Below, piece after piece: positions 22,851 to 30,409 of a stretch of 36,418 bases of DNA (positions are counted from its first letter, which is position 1; each line of letters begins with the position of its first letter). The notes under the pieces were generated by a model that did no database searches, was not told where the DNA came from, and saw only the letters and a program-made list of their open reading frames with translations. The position numbers and the translations under genes were made by a program. This DNA comes from Prevotella sp. (GTDB lineage Bacteria > Bacteroidota > Bacteroidia > Bacteroidales > Bacteroidaceae): contig JAFPWS010000066.1 in the NCBI GenBank assembly GCA_017412705.1, forward strand, positions 1 to 36,418, given 5' to 3'.

Positions 22851-23414
22851 GTGTTCATCCGTAGAAGACATAGGGAGGTTCCCGAGCTGAATACCACGTC
22901 GACAGCAGACATCTCGTTCATGCTGTTGGTGTTCTTCTTGGTGACATCGTCGATGGACAGCGACAAGGGATTAGGACGCAGGTTAGCTCCTATAGACGAC
23001 GAGCAGCAGGAGCTGCGCGACGTGCACCGCAGCGACGTGCTCCAGATACGGCTCGACGGGCGTGACTCCCTCTTTTGCGACGACCGTGCCGTGAACTACG
23101 CGGAACTGCAACAGCAGGTGGAGTCGTTTGTGGCTTCGCGCCAGACAGACCGCCATATCATTGCCGTGCAGGCAGACCGCCACACCAGCTACGATGCCTA
23201 TTTCGAGATGCAGAACGCCGTGGTGGCAGCCTACCGTGCCTTGCGCGAGAAGATGGCACGCCGGCAGTACGGACATGCGCTGGAGCAGTGTTCGCAGGAA
23301 GAGTTGGAGGACATCATGCAGCGCTATCCACAGCGCATCAGCGAGGGTCAGCCATACGGAGACCCGGAGATGGCAACGCCACACTCTCAAAGAGAGAAAG
23401 GAGGTACGCCATGA
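22851..23414 (+). CDS. exbD: ExbD/TolR family biopolymer transport protein (first copy)
   Basis: ExbD proteins form the dimeric rotor or stator core within ExbB. The start is a GTG: in-frame sequence upstream runs into a stop at 22833 with no ATG. The product begins MFIRRRHREVPELNTTSTADISFMLLVFFLVTSSMD, containing the basic N-terminus and the single transmembrane helix with the functionally essential Asp (TADISFM). The periplasmic domain follows, and the final ~18 residues (GDPEMATPHSQREKGGTP) are encoded by a dispersed repeat shared with the relA/spoT downstream region. 187 residues in total, somewhat long because of this tail. The stop overlaps the next exbD start as ATGA. Confidence 0.9.
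   Translation: MFIRRRHREVPELNTTSTADISFMLLVFFLVTSSMDSDKGLGRRLAPIDDEQQELRDVHRSDVLQIRLDGRDSLFCDDRAVNYAELQQQVESFVASRQTDRHIIAVQADRHTSYDAYFEMQNAVVAAYRALREKMARRQYGHALEQCSQEELEDIMQRYPQRISEGQPYGDPEMATPHSQREKGGTP
23373..23402 (+). repeat. Dispersed 22-base repeat in the 3' end of exbD
   Basis: Bases 23373-23394 are identical to 17350-17371 and contain the palindrome CTCTCAAAGAG, followed in both places by a purine-rich run. Here the repeat is translated as the C-terminal tail of the first ExbD; at the other site it is intergenic. Confidence 0.85.
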
Positions 23415-23875
23415 GCCGCTTCCGTCAGACCAATCGTGAGGTGCCTGGGCTGAACATGGCTGCCATGCCCGACCTCATCTTCACCGTGCTGTTCTTCTTC
23501 ATGATTGTCACCCACATGCGTGAGGTGAAGCCTATGGTGCGCTATGCGGTGCCACAAGGTACGGAGTTGGAGAAGACGCGCAAGTCCAGCATCGTCTATC
23601 TTTTTATTGGCAAGCCTGTGAACGGGCAGGGCGAGATTGTCGGTGACGAGCCTCGCATACAGCTCAACGACCGCTATGTCACCTTGGAACAGTTGGGGAA
23701 CGAGGTTGCTGCAGAGCGTGCCAGAATGTCGGAAGACGACCGTCAGCACATGGTCGTCAGCATTCGTGCCGACCGCGATACCGAGATGGGTATCATCAAC
23801 GACGTGAAGCAGGAACTGCGAAAGGCCGGTGCCTTGAACATCAACTATTCGGCCACCAAGAAGGGCAGGAAGTGA
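23411..23875 (+). CDS. exbD: ExbD/TolR family biopolymer transport protein (second copy)
   Basis: A 154-residue second ExbD-type protein. The N-terminus MSRFRQTNREVPGLNMAAMPDLIFTVLFFFMIVTHM has the conserved Asp in the helix (MPDLIFTVLFF), a short hinge (VKPMVRYAVPQGTEL), and the periplasmic domain ending NINYSATKKGRK. Start chosen by the ATGA overlap with the preceding gene. Two adjacent exbD genes after one exbB is a common Bacteroidetes arrangement; the proteins are diverged and may form a heterodimer. It converges on folA with six bases between stops. Confidence 0.92.
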   Translation: MSRFRQTNREVPGLNMAAMPDLIFTVLFFFMIVTHMREVKPMVRYAVPQGTELEKTRKSSIVYLFIGKPVNGQGEIVGDEPRIQLNDRYVTLEQLGNEVAAERARMSEDDRQHMVVSIRADRDTEMGIINDVKQELRKAGALNINYSATKKGRK

Positions 23876-23881
23876 ATCGCA

Positions 23882-24364
23882 CTAAGCCCTTAGATAGTCC
23901 ACAAAGGCATATTCGTATTCGTGACGCTCGTCCTTCTGGTGGGTTTCCCTGCCGGCTTCCTGCCAGTCGCTGTAGTCGGGGAAGAAGGTGTCGGCCTGGG
24001 CGGGAATGTCGTCGACTTCAGTCAGACACAGCCGGTCGGCCTTGCTGATGGCCTGCCGGTAGACCCTTGCCCCACCGATGATATAGATATCCTCCTCGGG
24101 CTTACAGCTCTGCAGGGCCTCGTCGAGTGAGGGGTACACCTCACACCCGGGCAGCTCCTTGACGCTTCTTGACAGCACCACATTCCTACGGTTGGGTAAC
24201 GCACCCTTGGGCAGTGAGTCGAAGGTGTTGCGCCCCATAATGATAGTATGACCCGTGGTCAGCGCCTTAAAGCGCTTCAGGTCGTTGGGCAGCCAGTAGA
24301 TGAGCTTGTTCTCGAAACCAATGGCTCTGTTCTTGGCCACGGCGGCAATAATAGAAATCATCAT
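23882..24364 (-). CDS. folA: Dihydrofolate reductase
   Basis: Reduces dihydrofolate to tetrahydrofolate with NADPH, regenerating the cofactor oxidised by thymidylate synthase. The 160-residue protein has the normal fold signatures: ISIIAAVAKNRAIG at the N-terminus, catalytic Asp28 in WLPNDLKRFK (E. coli Asp27 equivalent), HTIIMGRNTFDSLP, and the NADPH-binding YIIGGARVY. Either Met1 or Met2 could start it. It lies 29 bases downstream of thyA in the same direction, with an AT-rich CTTTAAA repeat (24376-24399) in the gap. Confidence 0.95.
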   Translation of the reverse strand: MMISIIAAVAKNRAIGFENKLIYWLPNDLKRFKALTTGHTIIMGRNTFDSLPKGALPNRRNVVLSRSVKELPGCEVYPSLDEALQSCKPEEDIYIIGGARVYRQAISKADRLCLTEVDDIPAQADTFFPDYSDWQEAGRETHQKDERHEYEYAFVDYLRA

Positions 24365-24393
24365 TCTCTAAACGCTAAACTTTAAACTTTAAA

Positions 24394-25188
24394 CTAAACC
24401 GACACTTCTGCCTTGATGTGCGGATGGGGATCGTAGCCTTCGAGCAGGAAGTCTTCGTAGCGGAAGTCGAAGATGCTTTTCACGTCGGGGTTAAGCCTCA
24501 TGGTGGGCAGGGGTCGTGGTTCGCGGGTGAGCTGCAGGCGGGCCTGTTCCAGGTGGTTCAGGTAGAGGTGGGTGTCGCCTGTGGTGTGGATGAAGTCGCC
24601 AGGCTTGAAGCCCGTAACTTGGGCCATCATCTGCAGCAGTAGGGCATAGGAGGCAATGTTAAAGGGTACGCCGAGGAAGGTGTCGGCACTGCGCTGATAG
24701 AGCTGCAGCGACAGGCGGTCGCCGGCGACGTAGAACTGGAAGATGGTATGGCAGGGGGGCAGAGCCATCTTGTTGACCTCGGCCACATTCCAGGCAGAGA
24801 CTATCATGCGGCGCGAGTCAGGATTGGTCTTCAGCTGGTCTACCACGTATTGTATCTGGTCTATGACGCCTCCGTCGTAGTCGGGCCATGAGCGCCACTG
24901 GTGGCCGTAGACGGGCCCGAGTTCGCCATGCTCGTCGGCCCACTCGTCCCAGATGTGTACGTTGTTTTCCTGCAGGAAACGGATGTTGGTGCTGCCCTTG
25001 AGGAACCACAGCAGCTCGTAGATGATGCCTTTCAGATATAGCTTCTTGGTGGTCAGCAGGGGGAAGCCGTCGTCGAGGTTATAGCGGCTTTGTGTGCCGA
25101 AGATGCTGATGGTGCCTGTTCCTGTGCGGTCGCCTTTCCGGGTGCCTTCGGTCAGGATGCGATTCAGTATGTCTAAGTATTGTTTCAT
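24394..25188 (-). CDS. thyA: Thymidylate synthase
   Basis: Methylates dUMP to dTMP with methylene-tetrahydrofolate. 264 residues, the same size as the E. coli enzyme, and the nucleophile Cys146 falls in [14 protein letters not shown]. Other conserved sequences are [51 protein letters not shown] and the C-terminal KAEVSV. Its ATG overlaps the upstream methyltransferase stop by four bases (ATGA). thyA and folA together complete the folate cycle step. Confidence 0.97.
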   Translation of the reverse strand: MKQYLDILNRILTEGTRKGDRTGTGTISIFGTQSRYNLDDGFPLLTTKKLYLKGIIYELLWFLKGSTNIRFLQENNVHIWDEWADEHGELGPVYGHQWRSWPDYDGGVIDQIQYVVDQLKTNPDSRRMIVSAWNVAEVNKMALPPCHTIFQFYVAGDRLSLQLYQRSADTFLGVPFNIASYALLLQMMAQVTGFKPGDFIHTTGDTHLYLNHLEQARLQLTREPRPLPTMRLNPDVKSIFDFRYEDFLLEGYDPHPHIKAEVSV

Positions 25189-26417
25189 ATCTGTTTAAGT
25201 ATGGGTTCGTATTCAGTGGGTGTATGTGTGGTCTTGATGCGCCACGGTTTGGGATAGAGGTTGTTGGCGCGGTTGCCGATGTTCTTGGCCAGTCCGAGGG
25301 GAAGGCCCATGAAGCTGAAGGTGATTTCGCCCCGTGGGGTGTCGGCAGGTAGCACGAGGGCTTCGCCGCGCAGGTAGCTGATGGCCTGAGGGTAGGAGAG
25401 TGAGACGGCCCCCTCCCTTCCTCCCCCCGAAGGGGAGGTGATGGGGACAGGCGAAACCAGACAGTGCCCTACAGCCCCCTCCCTTCCTCCCCCCGAAGGG
25501 GAAGTGATGGGGGAGGGTCTGCCTCCCTTGCGCAAGACACAGAGGAAGAGTCCTTCGCTGTGTGTGATGCCGGGAATGAAGCGGTAGACAGGCTCGTTGA
25601 AACCTTCCAGCAGCGAGCCCGTGATGTGCCATTCGGGCTTTGTGTCGACGGGTAGCACCTCTGCGTCATAGGTGTCCAGTATCCAGCGGATGTTCTCCTC
25701 GTTCTCTCTTGTATTAAAGGTACAGGTGCTGTATATCAGCATGCCCCCTTCGTTGAGACACTCCCAGGCGTCGCTGACGATGTCGCGCTGCAGCTGCCGG
25801 CACTTCTCCACCTGCTGGGGGCTCCACTCCCGGATGGTGGACTCGTCCTTGCGGAACATGCCTTCGCCCGAGCAGGGTAGGTCGCAGAGTATCAGGTCGA
25901 ACTTCATCCCGGACTTTCTGTAGTCGCGAGGGTAACAGTTGGTGACGACATGGTTTGCATAGCCCCATTTCCTGACGTTCTCTGCCAGGATGTTGGCACG
26001 ATTGCGGACGGGTTCGTTCGAGTAGAGCACACAGTCCTCGGGCAGCGCCGCCCTCAGCAGCGTCGACTTGCCGCCGGGAGCGGCACAAAGGTCGAGGGCC
26101 TGTTCATAGTTCATAGTGAACTGCCTGATGACTTCGTCCAAAAACATCGAGGCGGCCTCTTGCACATAGTAGCAGCCGGCGTGGAGCAGGGGGTCCATAG
26201 TAAACTGAGGGCGCTGTTTCAGGTAAAAGCCCTGCCGGCACCAAGGCACCGGCTCATGGCTGACTGCCAGCTGCAACCTGCCTTCCGCTGTCTTCATGGG
26301 ATTAAGACGGATGCTCACGGGAGTATCCTCCTCGAACGACCTTAGGTAGCGCTCGAAGCGTTCGTCCCCCATCAGCAGGCGGGTGGAGTCCGTGAATGCA
26401 AGAGGTAATTCTGCCAT
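25185..26417 (-). CDS. NOL1/NOP2/Sun-family RNA m5C methyltransferase (RsmF/RsmB-like)
   Basis: SAM-dependent cytosine-C5 methyltransferase acting on rRNA or tRNA. I start it at [15 protein letters not shown] (410 residues), because upstream in-frame codons lie in the promoter. Motif I is [12 protein letters not shown], motif IV is [13 protein letters not shown] and the catalytic cysteine motif is [17 protein letters not shown]-terminal PUA-like/RsmF region follows ([13 protein letters not shown] to [17 protein letters not shown]). Between the two parts sit two copies of a repeat-encoded segment ([15 protein letters not shown]), and a GTTCATA-type repeat encodes the residues just before motif I. 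The frame remains open throughout. First gene of the operon with thyA and perhaps folA. Confidence 0.9.
   Translation of the reverse strand: MAELPLAFTDSTRLLMGDERFERYLRSFEEDTPVSIRLNPMKTAEGRLQLAVSHEPVPWCRQGFYLKQRPQFTMDPLLHAGCYYVQEAASMFLDEVIRQFTMNYEQALDLCAAPGGKSTLLRAALPEDCVLYSNEPVRNRANILAENVRKWGYANHVVTNCYPRDYRKSGMKFDLILCDLPCSGEGMFRKDESTIREWSPQQVEKCRQLQRDIVSDAWECLNEGGMLIYSTCTFNTRENEENIRWILDTYDAEVLPVDTKPEWHITGSLLEGFNEPVYRFIPGITHSEGLFLCVLRKGGRPSPITSPSGGGREGAVGHCLVSPVPITSPSGGGREGAVSLSYPQAISYLRGEALVLPADTPRGEITFSFMGLPLGLAKNIGNRANNLYPKPWRIKTTHTPTEYEPILKQI
25408..25512 (-). repeat. Two copies of a 39-base C/G-rich palindromic element inside the methyltransferase gene
   Basis: Copies at 25408-25446 and 25474-25512 differ at one base and are 66 bases (22 codons) apart. 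Each contains CTCCCC-CCGAA-GGGGAG, a six-base-pair hairpin, flanked by pyrimidine-rich sequence. On the coding strand each gives [11 protein letters not shown]. The hairpin and multi-copy nature are REP-like. Confidence 0.85.
26102..26115 (-). repeat. GTTCATA-type repeat within the methyltransferase gene
   Basis: GTTCATAGTTCATA is identical to 22828-22841 upstream of exbD. On the coding strand it gives part of FTMNYEQA, directly before [11 protein letters not shown]. The following TAGTGAAC on the plus strand adds a partial reverse arm. Confidence 0.7.
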
Positions 26418-26424
26418 TTGCCTG

Positions 26425-26432
26425 CAAAAGTA
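26425..26432 (-). promoter_or_regulatory. Promoter -7 element of the methyltransferase-thyA-folA operon
   Basis: The minus strand reads TACTTTTG (TAnnTTTG), only seven bases before the ATG at 26417, implying an almost leaderless mRNA. GTTG lies 21 bases upstream as a partial -33 element, overlapping the divergent promoter. Confidence 0.6.
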
Positions 26433-26445
26433 CAAAAAAAAATCG

Positions 26446-26453
26446 TATCTTTG
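26446..26453 (+). promoter_or_regulatory. Promoter -7 element of the DUF6249-PspC-sigma cluster
   Basis: TATCTTTG matches TAnnTTTG and is separated from the divergent methyltransferase element by 13 bases. The transcript would have a leader of about 60 bases. Confidence 0.65.
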
Positions 26454-26463
26454 CAACTAATTG

Positions 26464-26475
26464 GCAACTTGTTGC
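26464..26475. promoter_or_regulatory. Palindrome in the leader, possible operator
   Basis: GCAAC-TT-GTTGC lies 11-22 bases after the -7 element, near the expected transcription start. Its position would suit a repressor site or a small 5' hairpin. No regulator can be named. Confidence 0.3.
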
Positions 26476-26518
26476 GTCAAACAGGTAAAATTAAACATTA
26501 TAATAAAACACTACTGAT

Positions 26519-27190
26519 ATGAAAAAAGTTCTAATGACAATGACCTTGCTGCTGACCCTCTCAAGCGGGTTGCAGGCAGCAGCACAGAAGCACCGGCACA
26601 CTCCTCAGCAGGAGGAACTGGTGGATTCGACGAACAAGGATGCCGTGGAGGTGTTCTCGGATACAACCTCGACAGCTGCGTCAACAACGGCCGACGACTG
26701 GATGGCCGACGAAGACGATGTCGACGAGCGGATAGAGAGGGCCTTCAGCCGCACTATCTTCAATTGGGATTCCAAGGACACTGCCGGCGTGCTGCTGGTG
26801 TTGGGCGTGCTGTTCATCATCTTCGTGCTGGCCCCCCTGATCATCATCATTGCGTTGTTCTACTTCATCAACAAGAACCGCAAGCAGAAGATGCGCCTGG
26901 CACAGATGGCGATGCAGCAGGGGCAGCCCATTCCCGAGCAGCTGTTGAACGAGAACTCGCCCTCCAATCTTGAAGACGAGTACCAGAAGGGCATGCGCCA
27001 GTGCTTTGTGGGCGTGGGCTTGATGATATTCCTGGGCTATGCTGCCGGCGAGGTAGGCTTCGGCATCGGAGCGCTGGTGTTCTGCATCGGGCTGGGCAAG
27101 GTGTTTGCCTCGAAGACGGCACAGAAAAGAGAAGAAAGAAATAACGACTTAATACAAAACAATTATGACAAAGAAACTTCAGCGCAGTGA
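26519..27190 (+). CDS. DUF6249-like membrane protein
   Basis: A 223-residue membrane protein. A signal peptide (MKKVLMTMTLLLTLSSGLQA) is followed by an acidic Asp/Thr/Ser-rich periplasmic segment (EEDDVDERIERAF-like), a transmembrane helix (GVLLVLGVLFIIFVLAPLIIIIALFYFI), and a short basic cytoplasmic stretch KNRKQKMRLAQMAM. Two further hydrophobic segments come near residues 160-200. The core resembles the DUF6249 family as I remember it; no function is known. The gene overlaps pspC by 26 bases and heads a cluster with a sigma factor, so a role in envelope-stress sensing is possible but unproven. Confidence 0.65.
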   Translation: MKKVLMTMTLLLTLSSGLQAAAQKHRHTPQQEELVDSTNKDAVEVFSDTTSTAASTTADDWMADEDDVDERIERAFSRTIFNWDSKDTAGVLLVLGVLFIIFVLAPLIIIIALFYFINKNRKQKMRLAQMAMQQGQPIPEQLLNENSPSNLEDEYQKGMRQCFVGVGLMIFLGYAAGEVGFGIGALVFCIGLGKVFASKTAQKREERNNDLIQNNYDKETSAQ

Positions 27191-27365
27191 TGACCGCGTA
27201 TTCGGCGGTGTGTGTGCAGGATTTGCAGAGTATATGGACTTCGACCCTGTGGCTGTGCGTTTGGGCTATGCGGCCCTGACCATCTTTACAGCCTTCGCAG
27301 GTATCCCCTTCTATATCGTTGCATGGATTATCATACCTGCCAAGAATAGCATAGTAAGGCCGTAA
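27165..27365 (+). CDS. PspC domain protein
   Basis: A complete PspC domain in 66 residues: KKLQRSDDRVFGGVCAGFAEYMDFDPVAVRLGYAAL followed by one transmembrane helix (FAGIPFYIVAWIIIPAK). In proteobacteria PspC helps to sense membrane damage in the phage-shock response; many Bacteroidetes have small stand-alone copies next to sigma factors. The stop TAA is directly followed by the ATG of the sigma factor gene, with no spacer. I infer that it works with that sigma factor or is controlled by it. Confidence 0.9.
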   Translation: MTKKLQRSDDRVFGGVCAGFAEYMDFDPVAVRLGYAALTIFTAFAGIPFYIVAWIIIPAKNSIVRP

Positions 27366-27908
27366 ATGCAAAACGCAACTGACATATCTCTCGTAGCCCA
27401 GGTGGCGGTATCCGGCAACAAGAAAGCTTTCGATGAGCTTGTGCGCCGATACCAGTCACCTGTGCGTCGCTTCTTCTTGAACCAGACACTGGGAGACAGT
27501 CAGTTGAGTGACGACATGTCACAGGACACGTTCATCAAGGCATACACTAATATAGCCTCCTTCCGCGGGCTGGCCTCGTTTCAGACGTGGCTGATGCGTA
27601 TCGCCTATAATGTGTTCTACGACTATACCCGCAGGCGGCAGCCAGCCGTCAGCGACTGGCAGTTGGCGGAAAGGCAGCAGCCGGCAATCAGCAGCCAGCA
27701 GCCCATAGCAATAGACATCTACTCCGCTCTGGCCTTGCTGAAGCCTGACGAGCGGACGTGCATCACACTACAGCTCATCGACGGCTACGACATAGCCAAG
27801 ATAGCTGAGATTACACAGATGAAGGAGGGGACGGTCAAGTCGCACCTCTCCAGAGGCAAGGAGAAAATGGCAAACTATTTAAGGAAAAATGGATATGACA
27901 GAAGATAA
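27366..27908 (+). CDS. ECF-type RNA polymerase sigma factor
   Basis: A 180-residue sigma-70 family protein with region 2 (AFDELVRRYQSPVRRFFLNQ, then LSDDMSQDTFIKAYTNIASF and FQTWLMRIAYNVFYDYTRRR). A Gln/Pro-rich linker (residues ~95-113) leads to region 4 with IYSALALLKPDERTCITLQLIDGYDIAKIAEITQMKEGTVKSHLSRGKEKM. There is no classical anti-sigma gene with a FecR-like domain next to it, so it is not the usual polysaccharide-utilisation type. The small membrane protein encoded next, overlapping by 20 bases, is the candidate anti-sigma partner. Confidence 0.92.
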   Translation: MQNATDISLVAQVAVSGNKKAFDELVRRYQSPVRRFFLNQTLGDSQLSDDMSQDTFIKAYTNIASFRGLASFQTWLMRIAYNVFYDYTRRRQPAVSDWQLAERQQPAISSQQPIAIDIYSALALLKPDERTCITLQLIDGYDIAKIAEITQMKEGTVKSHLSRGKEKMANYLRKNGYDRR

Positions 27909-28224
27909 CGACCTCTTGTTGCAGCAGTTTTTCAGTGACGCTGCCCGGCAGCAGATAGCAGACAACGGTTTCACGGAGCGGGTGATGCAGCGCTTGCCGT
28001 CGCGCATCAACTGGTTCAACAGGTTGTGGACCATGTTCTGCATCGTGGTATTTGCTGTGCTGTTTGTTGTGTGCCATGGCTGGGAACTGCTGTCTGTTCA
28101 GCTGGAGGTGTTGCTGCGCACGTGGACCATAGAGTCTGTCAGCTTCAATCCTCTGATGCTGGCTACAGTAGTGTTCGGGCTGTTGTTCGTCGGGGTGGGC
28201 GAGGTTGTCTTAAAGGTGAAGTGA
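27889..28224 (+). CDS. Small membrane protein, DUF5056-like, candidate anti-sigma factor
   Basis: 111 residues: a cytoplasmic N-terminus (MTEDNDLLLQQFFSDAARQQIADNGFTERVMQRLPSR, with Met3 as an alternative start) is followed by two hydrophobic helices (LWTMFCIVVFAVLFVVCHGW and LMLATVVFGLLFVGVGEVVL). The DNGFTERVM motif matches my recollection of DUF5056. Topology, overlap with the sigma gene and small cytoplasmic helix-rich head fit a membrane-tethered anti-sigma factor, but there is no recognised anti-sigma motif. It converges with the porE-like gene, four bases between stops. Confidence 0.65.
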   Translation: MDMTEDNDLLLQQFFSDAARQQIADNGFTERVMQRLPSRINWFNRLWTMFCIVVFAVLFVVCHGWELLSVQLEVLLRTWTIESVSFNPLMLATVVFGLLFVGVGEVVLKVK

Positions 28225-28228
28225 AGTC

Positions 28229-30280
28229 TTACTTCTCACTATTCCCTTTCGTCTTGTCAAAAAGCCCGTAGGTGGTTCGCAGCACCCTGAACTCAGTGCG
28301 GCGGTTCAGCTGGTTGCACTCCTCTTGTTCCTCTTCATCGAGTGTCTTGATGTATTCTTCCGTCAAGACATCGTTTTCTTTTAGGAAGGGATATTTCTCC
28401 GTCAGTTTTCTCTTGATGGTCTTCGGCTTCTCCTTACCATAGCCCACGGGCGTCAGGCGGTCGCTGGCTATGCCGTGTTCTATCAGGTACTTGATGACTG
28501 ACTCTGAACGACGCTGCGAGAGTCGCTTGTTGTATTCCGCAGAACCGCGATAGTCCGTATGTGCACTCAGTTCGATGGTGACGTTGGGGTTCTCCTCCAG
28601 CAGCTTCACTAACTGGTCCAGAGCCTCGGTAGACTCAGGGCGGAGGGTGGCTTTGTCGAAGTCGTAGAAGATGTTGTCTATCAAGACAGGCGCCATGATG
28701 TTGGCCAGGGGGAACTGCAGGACGTACTCTTCCGACTTCTTGACAGGCTCTACGCGCAACTGCTCCTGATGGTTGAGGAAACCCTTACAGGTTCCCAGGA
28801 ACACATAGTCCACTCCAGCCTTGATCACCTGGGTGAACGAACCATCACCCTTGACGCTTAGCTTCAGGTTGGTGCCGTCGTTGCCCACCATGTAGACCTG
28901 TGCGGCAGGCAGCTCATAGCCGTCCTGCTCATAGACCCAGCCCTTGACGGTCTGGATAATCTCGGGGTTGTAGAACGAGAAGATGTGGTCCCAGCCCTTG
29001 CCGTCGCCACGGTTCGACGAGAAGAAACCTTGGTTCTTGAGTCCCTCGAAGGTCATGCCAAAGTCGTCACCCTGCGAGTTAAGGGGGAATCCTGGGTGGA
29101 TGAGAGTATATCCTGTGGTGCGTAGTGCGAGGGAGTCCTCACTGCTGACATTATCTATGGCACGAGCGATATAGATGTCAAGGCCTCCCAGTCCTTCGTG
29201 TCCGTTGCTCGAGAAGTAGAGGTCTCCATTAGGACGGAAGGTGGGAAACATCTCGTCGCCGGGGGTGTTGACAGGTGCGCCGAGGTTCTCTACCCCTCCT
29301 ACGCCACTTGTCGTCAGGCGGACGCGCCAGATGTCGTAGCCACCCATGCCACCAGGCATGTCGCTGACGAAGTAGAGCCACTGTCCGTCGGGCGACACGG
29401 CAGGATGGGCGTAGGCCGACAGGGTGTCGCGTGACAGCTTCAGCTCCGTAGCCTTGCTCCAGGCGGCATCCGAGCGGTTGCTGGTGACGATGGTGGCGTA
29501 GCGGGGATAGCTGGGGTCGGTCTTGCACTGCGTCAGATACATGGTGCGGCCATCGGGTGAGAAGGAACAGGCTCCCTCGTCGTCGTCGGTATTCAGTTCC
29601 GAGTCGATGGCCTCGGGTTTTTGCCATTTGCCCTTGTCGTCTTTCTGGGAGAAGAAGATGTCAGCATTCTTGGTTCCTGTGATGCCACTATACTCATCGC
29701 CCTTGGCCTGGTTTCGCGTGGAGGTGAAGAAGAGCTGGTTGTTCTCGTCGCCAGCCAGCATGGGCGAGTAGTCGGCACGTCGGGAGTTGAAGAAGTTCTC
29801 TCGCTTGACAGTATAGTCTGAGCCGTCTTTCTTCCATTGCGGAGCCTTTTGCGCAGAGCGCAGGCCCGCCTTGGCTAACGAGATGAGGGGTGATTGGCTG
29901 GAGGTACTGTCGATGAAGGTCTGGAAGTGCTTGGCAGCCTCCTTGTAGTTGCCGTTCTTCATCAGCTGCTGAGCCAGATGCAGATGTGTCAGCGAGTCCG
30001 TCTGCTTATAGCGGATGGCATTGTTATAGGCAGCAATGGCCTTCTGGGTATAGTTGATGCGACGATAGCACTCAGCCATCTTCAAGGCTCGCTGTCCTCG
30101 CAGTGTACGCTCCTTGGCTGGCGTCTGCGAATAAGCCTTGCGATATTGCGTGGCCGCGTCGAAGTATTCGCCCAGCGCATAGAACTGATCGCCCTTCTTC
30201 ATGGCCTGCTCAGCACCACACCCCGTCAGGAGCATGGCCGCCACAGCTATATATATAATAAGGTGAAGTTTCTGTCGCAT
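28229..30280 (-). CDS. porE: PorE-like lipoprotein (TPR, PD40 propeller, OmpA domain), type IX secretion
   Basis: A 683-residue lipoprotein with lipobox LLTGC (acylated Cys21). Domains in order: TPR repeats (about 25-140); a beta-propeller with PD40 motifs such as CSFSPDGRTMYLTQ, HPAVSPDGQWLYFVSD and YFSSNGHEGLGGLDIY (about 160-400); a carboxypeptidase-regulatory-like beta-sandwich (about 430-520); and a C-terminal OmpA peptidoglycan-binding domain (ELSAHTDYRGSAEYNKRLSQRRS, ending NQLNRRTEFRV). This order is that of PorE, which anchors the type IX secretion machinery to peptidoglycan. Other OmpA-PD40 paralogues of Bacteroidetes share parts of it, so identity with PorE is probable and not certain. 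It stands alone on its strand. Confidence 0.75.
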   Translation of the reverse strand: MRQKLHLIIYIAVAAMLLTGCGAEQAMKKGDQFYALGEYFDAATQYRKAYSQTPAKERTLRGQRALKMAECYRRINYTQKAIAAYNNAIRYKQTDSLTHLHLAQQLMKNGNYKEAAKHFQTFIDSTSSQSPLISLAKAGLRSAQKAPQWKKDGSDYTVKRENFFNSRRADYSPMLAGDENNQLFFTSTRNQAKGDEYSGITGTKNADIFFSQKDDKGKWQKPEAIDSELNTDDDEGACSFSPDGRTMYLTQCKTDPSYPRYATIVTSNRSDAAWSKATELKLSRDTLSAYAHPAVSPDGQWLYFVSDMPGGMGGYDIWRVRLTTSGVGGVENLGAPVNTPGDEMFPTFRPNGDLYFSSNGHEGLGGLDIYIARAIDNVSSEDSLALRTTGYTLIHPGFPLNSQGDDFGMTFEGLKNQGFFSSNRGDGKGWDHIFSFYNPEIIQTVKGWVYEQDGYELPAAQVYMVGNDGTNLKLSVKGDGSFTQVIKAGVDYVFLGTCKGFLNHQEQLRVEPVKKSEEYVLQFPLANIMAPVLIDNIFYDFDKATLRPESTEALDQLVKLLEENPNVTIELSAHTDYRGSAEYNKRLSQRRSESVIKYLIEHGIASDRLTPVGYGKEKPKTIKRKLTEKYPFLKENDVLTEEYIKTLDEEEQEECNQLNRRTEFRVLRTTYGLFDKTKGNSEK

Positions 30281-30356
30281 ACTATCCTTATAAACGCAAT
30301 CCCGTCGGTTTTATTGCCTGTTTGTACGCGGGAAGAAATTTTTTACTCCTAAATCT

Positions 30357-30387
30357 TTTGCAGTGTTAGAAATAGTTCGTATATTTG
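30357..30387 (+). promoter_or_regulatory. Promoter of the first pectate lyase gene
   Basis: TTTG at 30357-30360 and TATATTTG at 30380-30387 are exactly 19 bases apart, a full Bacteroidetes consensus. The ATG is 23 bases downstream of the -7 element. Confidence 0.85.
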
Positions 30388-30409
30388 CAAACTAAACTAA
30401 CCGTGCGAT

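Noticed and set aside
25408-25512. Frameshift or pseudogene in the methyltransferase gene
   Set aside because: The repeat insertions keep the frame, and both the catalytic and C-terminal motifs are present on either side.
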